Part shown: in pieces, positions 9,387-17,342 of the stretch
Position numbering within the stretch: the stretch's first letter is position 1
How the letters are laid out: every line of letters begins with the position of its first letter
Assembly: GCF_900120375.1 (NCBI RefSeq)
Contig: NZ_LT635480.1
Coordinates: forward strand, 1,054,001-1,118,000
Length of the DNA: 64,000 bases
From: Ndongobacter massiliensis
GTDB lineage: Bacteria > Bacillota > Clostridia > Tissierellales > Peptoniphilaceae
Direction of reading: 5' to 3'
Notes under the pieces: model-generated
The model's input: the letters and a program-made list of their open reading frames with translations, nothing else
What the model was told of the DNA's origin: nothing
The model's database searches: none
Program-made: the position numbers and the translations under genes

Positions 9387-9412
9387 GGTATAAAATTATT
9401 TAATTTTATACC
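9387..9412 (-). promoter_or_regulatory. Perfect 26-bp palindrome, probable operator
   Basis: GGTATAAAATTA and its exact reverse complement flank a 2-nt centre, ending 15 bp before the ATG of the tandem-PII gene and just upstream of its ribosome binding site. AT-rich TATAAA/TATACC hexamers inside it could serve as a -10. There is no T-tract or GC-rich stem, so a terminator is unlikely. A repressor operator overlapping the promoter is the best reading; the cognate regulator is not identifiable here. Confidence 0.6.
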
Positions 9413-9448
9413 CTATTTATTGGAAGTACGTGGAAATTTTCTTCCCAC

Positions 9449-9474
9449 AAAAAAAGCGCCCATGCGGGCGCTTT
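9449..9474 (-). terminator. Terminator of small charged-protein gene
   Basis: Stem AAAGCGCCC/GGGCGCTTT (9453-9474) with a 4-nt loop, followed by a run of Ts on the minus strand (plus-strand As at 9449-9455). It lies a few bases past the stop of the gene at 9487-9693. Confidence 0.85.
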
Positions 9475-9486
9475 CGTAACTTGAGC

Positions 9487-9693
9487 CTACTTTTTCAGCT
9501 TATTCCATTCCTCTTCGATTTTGTCTTTTGCCTCGCTGCCTTTTTTGCGAGCATCATCATACAAATCCGAGGCGCCCTTTTTTACGTCTTCCGCTTTTTC
9601 CTCGGTGAACTTCTTGGCGTCATCAAATTTTTCCTTGGCGGCATCGCCGACGTTTTTCGCCTGTTTTTTCACATCATCAAATAAATTGCTCAT
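9487..9693 (-). CDS. Small charged amphipathic helical protein
   Basis: A 68-residue, Lys/Asp/Glu/Ala-rich protein starting MSNLFDDVKKQAKN, with 11-residue-like repeats of the type DDAKKFTEEKAEDVKKGA. Composition and periodicity resemble CsbD/LEA/YtxH-type stress proteins, but no specific family is certain. The ATG at 9693 is preceded by AAAGGAGAT, and a good terminator follows, so this is a monocistronic, probably well-expressed gene. The longer frame to 9723 lacks a ribosome binding site. Confidence 0.75.
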   Translation of the reverse strand: MSNLFDDVKKQAKNVGDAAKEKFDDAKKFTEEKAEDVKKGASDLYDDARKKGSEAKDKIEEEWNKLKK

Positions 9694-9806
9694 ACTATCT
9701 CCTTTTCTTGCACTCTTCCGCACCGCTTACGATGTCGGCGCAGTCAAAATGTTTCACATTCTATCTACCCGGACCGGTGACTTTCAAACAAAAAGTGCAT
9801 TCGAAT

Positions 9807-11162
9807 TTACTTCCGGGGCGTAAAACCCTGTGCCCAGTTTGATCGCAAATAGTAAACCAAATACATGACGGAGCTGATCGCCCAGGTAAGGGGATATGCC
9901 CAGTAGATGTAGCCGATTTCTCCCAAAAAGTGCATCACGAGGACAATATAGGCAATACGCACCACACACCAAATCGAAAGCATGATGAACATTGGTACCA
10001 TGGCGTGCCCGGCGCCGCGGCAAACGGCGGCAACGGAGTGCGAGAATGCCAAAAGGCAGAAAAAAGGTGAAATCGTACGCGCCTGTTGAACGCCGAGTTC
10101 GATCACGCCGGGATTGGTATCAAAAAAGGCAAACAACTGTGGAGCGAAGGCATAACAGAAAATGCCGATGCCCCCCGCCAAGAGCATGGCCGCCCAAATG
10201 CTAAAACGTGCCCCTTTTTTGGCCCGATCCGCCTTGCCGGCGCCGAGATTCTGACTCACAAAAGTTGTTGAGGCCATATTGAAGCTCGTGATCGGAAGAA
10301 AGGCGAAGCCTTCGATTTTCGCATGTGTGCCATAAGCCGCCATCGCTAAGCGACCGAAAGAATTGATTTGCGACTGGACAATTACATTGGCGAATGCAAT
10401 GACGGAATTCTGAATGCCGGCGGGAATGCCGTTTTTCAAAATTTCTGCCAGCAAATTTCCGTGAAAGCGGATTTTTCGAATCTCCACGGAATAGATATGA
10501 CCCTTTTGCAGTAAATGGGCCATGCACAGTCCCACGCTAAAGAGCTGCGAAAGGACGGTGGCAAATGCGGCCGCCCACACGCCCCAGCGGAAGACGGCGA
10601 TGAAAAGCAGATCCAACACCACATTGATCGCCGAAGAGATGATCAGATAGTACAAGGGGCGTGTACTGTCCCCGAGAGCGTTGAGAATGCTGCGGCAGAT
10701 ATTGTACATCATGACCGCCAACGCGCCCATAAAATAGTAGCGAAAGTACTCGATTGCTTCCCCGAGGACGGCGGGATCCGTCTGCATCCAACGCAAAAAT
10801 GCCGGCGTAAAGGCGACGCCAATCACCGTAAGCAGGGCGCCGCTCAAAAGTCCAAACGCCAGCACGGTATGCACCGCCTGCGACACCAAGCGCTCCCGCT
10901 GCGCACCGAAATAGCGGGAGATAACGACGCCGGCGCCCATCGCAACGCCCATGAAAAAACTGATCATCAGAAAAATCAGCGTACCGGAAGAAGTCACCGC
11001 CGCCAACGCATTCGTGCCTAAAAAACGCCCGACAATGAGCGCATCCACCGTATTGTACAGTTGTTGAAAAACTGCGCTGAAAAAGACGGGGAGGGCAAAT
11101 CCGACCATTAAGCGGTACGGACTGCCCACCGTCATATCCTGCGTATATCCTTTTTTTGCCAC
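9807..11162 (-). CDS. MATE family efflux transporter
   Basis: A 451-residue, 12-helix MATE (NorM/DinF-type) exporter that couples Na+ or H+ entry to expulsion of cationic or organic compounds. Family hallmarks are the N-terminal TVGSPYRLMVGFALP segment, QQLYNTVDALIVGRFLG in helix 1-2 and the mirrored QSQINSFG/MSLATFVSQNLGAG-like region in the second half. The start is a GTG at 11162 with GAAGGG upstream; an internal ATG (at 11135) is an alternative that would keep all helices. It lies 80 bp downstream of the acid-sugar operon on the same strand, with no clear terminator between, so read-through is possible. Confidence 0.9.
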   Translation of the reverse strand: MAKKGYTQDMTVGSPYRLMVGFALPVFFSAVFQQLYNTVDALIVGRFLGTNALAAVTSSGTLIFLMISFFMGVAMGAGVVISRYFGAQRERLVSQAVHTVLAFGLLSGALLTVIGVAFTPAFLRWMQTDPAVLGEAIEYFRYYFMGALAVMMYNICRSILNALGDSTRPLYYLIISSAINVVLDLLFIAVFRWGVWAAAFATVLSQLFSVGLCMAHLLQKGHIYSVEIRKIRFHGNLLAEILKNGIPAGIQNSVIAFANVIVQSQINSFGRLAMAAYGTHAKIEGFAFLPITSFNMASTTFVSQNLGAGKADRAKKGARFSIWAAMLLAGGIGIFCYAFAPQLFAFFDTNPGVIELGVQQARTISPFFCLLAFSHSVAAVCRGAGHAMVPMFIMLSIWCVVRIAYIVLVMHFLGEIGYIYWAYPLTWAISSVMYLVYYLRSNWAQGFTPRK

Positions 11163-11241
11163 GACAACAGCCCTTCGCCTATGCCGCCTTCAAAAACATC
11201 CTCAAAAAAGTGCCGTCGAATCAGCTGCGCAGAGGACCGCT

Positions 11242-12402
11242 TTAGAAGGTATAGGAAATTCGATAGATACCGAATTCATTATGCCCCAGACTCTCGGCTT
11301 TCGTCAACTTTCCCCGGGAAACTTCGACAATTTCCTGCAACAGTTCATCGCCCAGTTGATCCAGAGGAATACCCTCCGAGATAGCACGCCCCGCATTGAT
11401 GTCGATGTTGCCACGCATCTTTTCATAGGTGTCGGGGTTTCCGGTGATTTTTATCACCGGCGCCACCGGACAGCCCGTCGGCGTTCCACGCCCCGTGCTG
11501 AACAGCACAATCTGCGCACCGCCGGCGGTCATCCCCGTAATGGAGTCGATGTCCTGTCCGGGCGTGTCCATAAAGTACAGACCCGGGTGATCCGGAATGG
11601 CCTCACCGTATTCCAACACGTCTTCCAATGGTACTGTGCCCGCTTTGTAGATACAGCCCAGCGATTTTTCTTCGATGGTCGTAAGGCCGCCTTCGATATT
11701 CCCCGGCGTCGGCTGCGTCCCGCGCAAATCAACACCCATGGCGAGCGACCGATTTTCCACGCGCTGCACCATTTCGATAAAGCGTTGCCCGATTTCCGGC
11801 GTGCGCGCGCGGCGCTGCAAGATGTGTTCCGCCCCGATCATTTCGGTCGTTTCCGAGAGAACCGTCCGCCCGCCGAGGGCGATGATCTTATCCGAGGCGT
11901 TGCCGATTGTCGGATTGGCGGAGATGCCCGAGGTGGGATCGCTGCCGCCGCATTCCAGTGCCACGCAGAGCTCGGAAATATCCGCCTCCACCTTTTCCTG
12001 TTGGGAAATCTGTGCGGCGAATCCGCGGGCAATCTCCGCGCCTTTTTCAATCGCGCCAAGCGTGCCGCCAGATTCCTGAATGATCACCTGCCCCACCGGT
12101 TTTCCGGTTGTCTTCACTTCCTCGCAAATCTGCTGTGCCTGCAGTCCGTCGCACCCCAAACCGACGATCAACACCGCCGCCACATTCGGATTTTTCCCAA
12201 GTCCCGCCAGCGTGCGCAGCGTCTGTTCAAAGTCGGCGCCGATTTGGCAACAGCCGTTGGAATGTGCCAGCGCAACGGCGCCCGGAATCAAGGCGGCAAT
12301 GCGACGTGCCGTCTCCGAGGCACAGACGGAAGTCGGAATAATAGCCAGGTGATTGCGAATCCCGAATTGCCCGTTCTCCCGGCGATAACCCAAAATTTTC
12401 AT
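11242..12402 (-). CDS. UxaA-family dehydratase, large (C-terminal) subunit
   Basis: Homologue of the C-terminal catalytic part of altronate/galactarate dehydratases (UxaA/GarD), iron-dependent enzymes that convert sugar acids to 2-keto-3-deoxy acids. Conserved elements are NGQFGIRNHLAIIPTSVCA, HSNGCCQIG, GLGCDGLQ and ECGGSDPTSGISANP. The N-terminal SAF domain is encoded separately by the gene just upstream, overlapping by four bases (ATGA). The 386-aa length fits the detached large subunit seen in other Firmicutes. The precise substrate is not readable; a C4-C6 aldonate is implied by context. Confidence 0.87.
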   Translation of the reverse strand: MKILGYRRENGQFGIRNHLAIIPTSVCASETARRIAALIPGAVALAHSNGCCQIGADFEQTLRTLAGLGKNPNVAAVLIVGLGCDGLQAQQICEEVKTTGKPVGQVIIQESGGTLGAIEKGAEIARGFAAQISQQEKVEADISELCVALECGGSDPTSGISANPTIGNASDKIIALGGRTVLSETTEMIGAEHILQRRARTPEIGQRFIEMVQRVENRSLAMGVDLRGTQPTPGNIEGGLTTIEEKSLGCIYKAGTVPLEDVLEYGEAIPDHPGLYFMDTPGQDIDSITGMTAGGAQIVLFSTGRGTPTGCPVAPVIKITGNPDTYEKMRGNIDINAGRAISEGIPLDQLGDELLQEIVEVSRGKLTKAESLGHNEFGIYRISYTF

Positions 12403-12680
12403 GCGTGCACCTCATCTCCGCGCCCACGCGCGCTTTCCAGATTCTGTGTATGAACGTGATCGCCCCGGTGAATGTCGCAGGATGCCGTTCCGATAGACTC
12501 CGCGTACTTATGTACCGGTTGTCCCTTTTTAATATCCCTAAGAGCAACTTTGTGAAAAGCGGGCACCGGATTGTTTACGACGATCTCGCCACCGGTATGG
12601 TGAATGACATCTCCTTTTTGCATCGCATGAACGACGACGATGACATCATCGTCCGAATGCGCCTGAATCCAGTTTTTCAT
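12399..12680 (-). CDS. UxaA-family dehydratase, small SAF-domain subunit
   Basis: A 93-residue protein beginning MKNWIQAHSDDDVIVVV and containing the SAF-domain core KVALRDIKKGQPVHKYAESIG, equivalent to the first ~95 residues of full-length altronate dehydratases. It should form the substrate-access subunit of the dehydratase encoded immediately downstream, with which it overlaps (ATGA). AAAGGAG before the ATG at 12680 fixes the start; a frame extending to 12701 has no site. Confidence 0.87.
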   Translation of the reverse strand: MKNWIQAHSDDDVIVVVHAMQKGDVIHHTGGEIVVNNPVPAFHKVALRDIKKGQPVHKYAESIGTASCDIHRGDHVHTQNLESARGRGDEVHA

Positions 12681-12704
12681 ACGTCTCCTTTCGCAGCTCA
12701 TTCT

Positions 12705-13685
12705 TTACTGCTCGTGTTGCGCAAAGCGGTTCGCCAGTTTTAATGCCCAGAGCATACTCTCTTCGTTGGCGATGCCCTTGCCTGCAATGTCGAAAGCGGT
12801 TCCGTGATCAACGGAAGTGCGAATAATGGGAAGACCCAATGTGATATTCACTCCGCTGTCAAATGCAAGGAGTTTCATCGGAATATGACCCTGGTCGTGG
12901 TACATGGCAACGACGAGATCGTAAACACCCCGGCTGGCCTTCAAAAATACAGTATCCGGCGCCACCGGCCCGTCACAGTCTATCCCTTCCCGGCATGCCG
13001 CTTCGACGGCGGGGAGAATTTCGTCGCGATCTTCCGTGCCGAACAGTCCGTTCTCGCCGCTATGCGGGTTTAATCCCGCCACCGCCAGCTTCGGCTGCGC
13101 CACGCCCAAAGAGAGAAGCGCGCGATGCCCCAAACGAATCACATCCAACACGCGATCTTTTTTCACGCGATTACACGCCTCGCGCAACGAGCAGTGCGTC
13201 GACACGTGTACCACCGCCATGCGCTCGCTCCACAGCATCATCGTATATTTTTTTGTGCCTGTTAATGTCGCGAAGATTTCCGTATGCCCGTCATAGGCAT
13301 GACCGCCCAGATGCAACGCTTCTTTGTTTAGCGGTGCCGTCACGACCGGCCCCACCCGTTTTTCCATTGCCAACCCGATGGCACGTTCCAGATAGCGGAA
13401 AGCGGCATCGCCGCAAGCGGCCTGCACTTTGCCGATTTGAATGTGGTCAAAGTCCAAGTCGAGCACGGGAAGCACATTGATCTTCCCGGTGACAAAGTCT
13501 TCCGGCTCGCGGATGACGGCGATCTCTTTTTCCAGGCGCAGCCGACGATGATATTCCTGCAAAATGGCAGGGCTGCCGACTAAAATTGTCTGTTCACACA
13601 AGGCGTCACTTCCTGCCACCGCCTTCAGCGATACTTCCGGGCCGATACCCGCCGGATCGCCGATGGTAATCACCACACGTCTCAT
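12705..13685 (-). CDS. PdxA2-type 4-phosphate dehydrogenase
   Basis: NAD-dependent, metal-binding dehydrogenase of the PdxA family. In operons with a DUF1537 kinase, PdxA2 oxidises D-threonate or D-erythronate 4-phosphate and decarboxylates it to dihydroxyacetone phosphate, rather than making pyridoxal phosphate. The N-terminus ITIGDPAGIGPE, metal/substrate histidines in GHTEIFA, HVSTHCSL and HDQGHIP, and NPHSGENGLFG are all present. The product is 326 aa. The start at 13685 overlaps the kinase stop (ATGA) and has GAGAGGGA upstream. No other PdxB/C/J-like genes are nearby, which supports the catabolic role. Confidence 0.87.
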   Translation of the reverse strand: MRRVVITIGDPAGIGPEVSLKAVAGSDALCEQTILVGSPAILQEYHRRLRLEKEIAVIREPEDFVTGKINVLPVLDLDFDHIQIGKVQAACGDAAFRYLERAIGLAMEKRVGPVVTAPLNKEALHLGGHAYDGHTEIFATLTGTKKYTMMLWSERMAVVHVSTHCSLREACNRVKKDRVLDVIRLGHRALLSLGVAQPKLAVAGLNPHSGENGLFGTEDRDEILPAVEAACREGIDCDGPVAPDTVFLKASRGVYDLVVAMYHDQGHIPMKLLAFDSGVNITLGLPIIRTSVDHGTAFDIAGKGIANEESMLWALKLANRFAQHEQ

Positions 13686-15046
13686 AATTCCCTCTCTTTC
13701 AATAGATGCAGGCAAACGGCAACGGCATCTTCTTTCCCGAATCCTCCGGCTTTGGTAATAATGGGAATTCCATCGTAGGCGCCGCCCCGCAATCGAGAAC
13801 GGACGATGCCCGTGCGCACTTCTTCTTCAATGGTGCAGCCCGCCGCGCCCAGTTGTTCAATGATGGCATAGGCGGTGTCTCCACCGGTCATAAAGATGCC
13901 GGCGGGACGAAAGTCATGCAGAACCCGGTCCAACACCCCCGCCAGATATTTCTGTACGCGGTGTCCCACTTCACCGGCGGCAATGCCGGATTCCTCCGCC
14001 GTCCGCATCGTCTTTTCATACTGCGCGCGCGACCGGGTTGGTGCAAGAATCACATCCTCGCCCGCCGCCAAATGAGCAAGCACGCTCTGCGCAAAGGGCT
14101 CCTGTCCGTTTCCGGTCAACAGATCCGCAATCGAGGGCTGCAGCACCGTCACCCCCTGCGCTTCGGCGTAATACACCTGATCGATGGAGGTTGAACTGAT
14201 GGAACCGACCACTGCCAATGCCGGCACCTGGCGCCCTAGCCGGGCAAACAGCGCGTTGGCAAGACCGGCCGAACCGACCCAAAGCGTTCGTCCTGGCGCA
14301 TCCAAACCGATCTGTACAATGCGCTCCAGATCTGCTTCATCCAAAACATCAAAAGTATACAGCTGCGGACTTTCTGTCTGCTTCTTTCTTTGTCCCGCGT
14401 CCGGTTCGTCGGTCTCCCGTCGCACCATCTCCGCAAAATCCGACGCGGCAAGCTCCTGCACTCCAATATGCCGTACGGAGCCCAGTTTTTCCAGCAACAC
14501 ATCTACGCGATCGGTCCGAATCGGCTTTTGCGGATCCTTCGCAAATTCCGTTTCCATCAGGGGCGTTCCGTTTAAGAGCAGACGCTTTTGCCGCACGGTC
14601 CGTCCGATAACCGGGTAGGCAGGGGCAAAGAATACGCGCGCTGCCGGCGCCCACGCGAGAATCGCCTCCAATTCTTCCACAATATTTCCACGCAGTGTGG
14701 AGTCCACCTTCTTATAGAGGATTTCAAAGGTGTCCGGATTCAGAAAGGTCAAGGCTTCCTGGACTTTACCGCGCGCCACCGTTCCGTCGATATTGCGCGA
14801 CTCGGTATCCAACACCATTGATCCGCTGCCCGCAAAAGTCGACGCCGACAACACGACATCGACGGCAATGCCTTGCTTTCGCATCTGCACACCGGTATCG
14901 CCGGCTCCCGTAAAATCATCGGCAATGACCAGCGCACGAAACGGTATCTCTTCGCCCCATCCCGCCGCGCCGGACAAATTCTTTTTCTGTCCGGCGCGCG
15001 AAACGACTTTCCCGATCGGCGAAAAGTCCGTGTTTGACAGTTTCAT
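13682..15046 (-). CDS. Four-carbon acid sugar kinase family protein (DUF1537)
   Basis: ATP-dependent kinase of the OtnK/DtnK family, which phosphorylates the terminal hydroxyl of threonate, erythronate or 3-oxo-tetronate. Signature segments are VIADDFTGAGDTGVQM (N-domain), KKVDSTLRGNIVEE, FFAPAYPVIGRTV, then the C-domain GSAGLANALFARLG and the nucleotide-binding FMTGGDTAYAIIEQLGA. The 454-aa length includes ~35 extra N-terminal residues before the conserved core. It starts at an ATG sharing one base with the larA stop (TAATG) and ends in an ATGA overlap with pdxA2, so the three are one translational unit. Confidence 0.88.
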   Translation of the reverse strand: MKLSNTDFSPIGKVVSRAGQKKNLSGAAGWGEEIPFRALVIADDFTGAGDTGVQMRKQGIAVDVVLSASTFAGSGSMVLDTESRNIDGTVARGKVQEALTFLNPDTFEILYKKVDSTLRGNIVEELEAILAWAPAARVFFAPAYPVIGRTVRQKRLLLNGTPLMETEFAKDPQKPIRTDRVDVLLEKLGSVRHIGVQELAASDFAEMVRRETDEPDAGQRKKQTESPQLYTFDVLDEADLERIVQIGLDAPGRTLWVGSAGLANALFARLGRQVPALAVVGSISSTSIDQVYYAEAQGVTVLQPSIADLLTGNGQEPFAQSVLAHLAAGEDVILAPTRSRAQYEKTMRTAEESGIAAGEVGHRVQKYLAGVLDRVLHDFRPAGIFMTGGDTAYAIIEQLGAAGCTIEEEVRTGIVRSRLRGGAYDGIPIITKAGGFGKEDAVAVCLHLLKEREL

Positions 15047-16317
15047 TATTTGCGCACGATGACGGCGATGCCGTCCGGGATGACCGTAACACTGGCATCC
15101 TTGCCCTCCAGCTCATCCGCAATATTCATCGCTTCTTCCAGTGAATGTGCCGGGATCATGTGCATATCGCGAATGATGGCGTCGTCTACTTCCGAAATGT
15201 AAATGACGCGCGCACGCAGGAGCACCCGTGCAAAGATTTGCGACTGCCACTGATCGGCAATGGTTTCTTCCTTCGGAGTGGCGAGAAATTCATCGATAAT
15301 TTTCTGCTCATCCGGTTCTTCTTTGAACGTGCGATAAAATCCGTCGCCGCCAAGGCCGTCGTTGGAGAGGCAGGAACAGATAATGACCCCGCCCGGATTG
15401 ACGCAGGCCTCTGCTGCGGTCATGGATTTTACGGACTGGTAAACATTCTGATCCAACGGATAACCGCCATTGGACGTCAGCACAATATCCGCCGGCGTGT
15501 ACGGAACACCCGCCTTGCCGGACAACCATTGCGTCCCCGCTTCATGAGCGGCTTCCAAATCCCCGGCAACGGCGTGAATGATTTTCTTTTCCGAGTTGAT
15601 GACGACGTTCAGAATGAAAACGAGCTTCAACTGCCGCGCGGCGGAGACCATGTCTTTATGAATGGGATTGCCTTCCAAAATACCCGTACGGGCATAGGGG
15701 CTGTCGATAAATTCGGCATTGTGGTTGTACATTACGGTTTTCATCGAACAGCAACCCGGAAATACGCTCTTGCGGCCTCCGGAAAAACCGGCAAAGAAGT
15801 GCGGTTCGATAAAGCCCTCGGCGACAAGCAAATCCGCTTCCGCCGCAATTTTGTTGACGACGATGTCCCCGCCGGACGGCAGCGTCCCCACATGCACCAA
15901 CATGGATTCGTCGCGGCTGTCGTGCACATAGATGTCTTCGTTTTCAAAAACTTCGTCACCGAATTTACCGCGCAATTCCTCTTCATCCGTCAGCCGATGG
16001 CATCCCGTTGCAATCAGCAGCGTAATCTTTGCCTGCGGATTGCCTTTACGGATTCGCTCCAGCATCTGCGGAATCAAAATTTTGCTCGGCACCGGGCGCG
16101 TGTGATCCGAACAGAGAATGACCACCTTGTCTTTTCCCTTGGCCAATTCCTCCAATTTTTCACAGCCAATCGGGTGATCCAGCGCCTCTTTTACGAGTTC
16201 TTCCTCGGATTTTTCCCGCGGCACCTCTTCCAATTTGGAGACCAACACACCTTGGATGCGCGCATCGTCAATTTCTGCAGAAACCTGCGTTTTCCCATAG
16301 GGCAATGAGACCTTCAT
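15046..16317 (-). CDS. LarA-type nickel-dependent racemase/epimerase
   Basis: Member of the LarA family, which racemises or epimerises alpha-hydroxy acids using a lysine-tethered nickel-pincer nucleotide (NPN). The key residues of Lactobacillus plantarum LarA (His108, His174, Lys184, His200) are all present one position earlier: His107 in GCHR, His173 in EPHFFAGFSGG, Lys183 in GGRKS and His199 in YNHN, plus SDHTRP at 70-75. The product is 423 aa from the ATG at 16317 (AAAGGAGAG upstream). The cofactor-making genes larB, larC and larE are not in this window and must lie elsewhere if it is active. The operon suggests an aldonate C2-epimerase rather than a lactate racemase (inference). Confidence 0.9.
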   Translation of the reverse strand: MKVSLPYGKTQVSAEIDDARIQGVLVSKLEEVPREKSEEELVKEALDHPIGCEKLEELAKGKDKVVILCSDHTRPVPSKILIPQMLERIRKGNPQAKITLLIATGCHRLTDEEELRGKFGDEVFENEDIYVHDSRDESMLVHVGTLPSGGDIVVNKIAAEADLLVAEGFIEPHFFAGFSGGRKSVFPGCCSMKTVMYNHNAEFIDSPYARTGILEGNPIHKDMVSAARQLKLVFILNVVINSEKKIIHAVAGDLEAAHEAGTQWLSGKAGVPYTPADIVLTSNGGYPLDQNVYQSVKSMTAAEACVNPGGVIICSCLSNDGLGGDGFYRTFKEEPDEQKIIDEFLATPKEETIADQWQSQIFARVLLRARVIYISEVDDAIIRDMHMIPAHSLEEAMNIADELEGKDASVTVIPDGIAVIVRK

Positions 16318-16350
16318 GATCTCTCCTTTCTCCATTTTCAGGGACGATAA

Positions 16351-17304
16351 CTACGCTTTTACTTCTTCTTTCTTTGTATCGTAGCGCTTGGCCAGTGCAT
16401 TCACTAGAAGCGGGCAGAGAATCGCCGTTACGATAATGGCTGCCGCGACCTGCGCCGTTGCCGCCGCCGCGACCTCTTCCGTGATGGCGCCCACTGCAGC
16501 CAGCGCCGCCGGAGTCGCCGCGGCATTGCCCGCCGTCGTTCCGATTGCCGCGCCGACCGCCGGATTCTTTGCTTTCATCAGTTTATACGCCAAGAACCCG
16601 GCAGCACCGGTAATTGTGGTACAAAGAACACCCAGCAGGATGCCCGGTACGCCGGCGACGAGTAATTGACGAAAATCTAATGCGGATCCCAGCGGGAAGG
16701 CGAAAAATGGAATCAGCAGTGAAGTGCCCGGCGCGAGGAATTTCCGCAGGTCTTCATCAAGATTGCCGAAAATAAAACCTAACAAAATCGGAACTACTGT
16801 CGCAACCAGAGCAATGATTGGAATGTTGGCAATGCCGGTCGCACCGAAAGCAACCATGGTGAAGAAGGGACCGTCGTTCAAAGACAGCACGGAAACCGCA
16901 CCGACGTCATTTGCTGTGCCGTATTGGCTCGCTAATGCCGTGTACAGTCCGCCGTTCGAGTTCGTAATGGCAGAAATTGCCGCCACGGCGCTGATGCCAA
17001 GAAAGCCGGCCGTGCCGAAAAAGTTATTGATCATGACGCCGATGCCGGCGCCGATGAAAAATTTGACTGCTGTCAACACGACGCCCTTAATCAGGGGTTC
17101 GCCAACTTGCTTAATGTTGATTTGTGCGCCGTTGCAAAAGAGGAAGCAACCCAGAATAGCCGCGGAACCCGTTTTGAACATCGCTTCGGTAAAACCGCCG
17201 ATCTGAATGGCCTGCGGAATAAATGTGTTTACCAACGCACCCAAAAGCAGCGGCACGATCATCAAGCCGCCCGGGATTTTATGAATCGTTCCTAGAATTT
17301 TCAT
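16351..17304 (-). CDS. kdgT: 2-keto-3-deoxygluconate permease family transporter
   Basis: KdgT-family secondary transporter of 317 residues with about ten hydrophobic segments. The typical start MKILGTIHKIPGGLMIVPLLLGALVNTF, the ITNSNGGLYTAL segment and the C-terminal AIGTTAGNAAATPAA stretch match the family. The start at 17304 has GGAGGAAGG directly upstream. The neighbouring acid-sugar enzymes imply uptake of an aldonic or keto-deoxy acid as operon substrate. The transported species may differ from the E. coli one. Confidence 0.88.
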   Translation of the reverse strand: MKILGTIHKIPGGLMIVPLLLGALVNTFIPQAIQIGGFTEAMFKTGSAAILGCFLFCNGAQINIKQVGEPLIKGVVLTAVKFFIGAGIGVMINNFFGTAGFLGISAVAAISAITNSNGGLYTALASQYGTANDVGAVSVLSLNDGPFFTMVAFGATGIANIPIIALVATVVPILLGFIFGNLDEDLRKFLAPGTSLLIPFFAFPLGSALDFRQLLVAGVPGILLGVLCTTITGAAGFLAYKLMKAKNPAVGAAIGTTAGNAAATPAALAAVGAITEEVAAAATAQVAAAIIVTAILCPLLVNALAKRYDTKKEEVKA

Positions 17305-17342
17305 ACCTTCCTCCACTTGTTTTTCGCCCTTCATAAACGGGT

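Noticed and set aside
12705-13685. PdxA as a vitamin B6 biosynthesis enzyme
   Set aside because: It sits between a DUF1537 kinase and UxaA subunits in an overlapping operon, the context of the catabolic PdxA2 branch; no other B6 genes are nearby.
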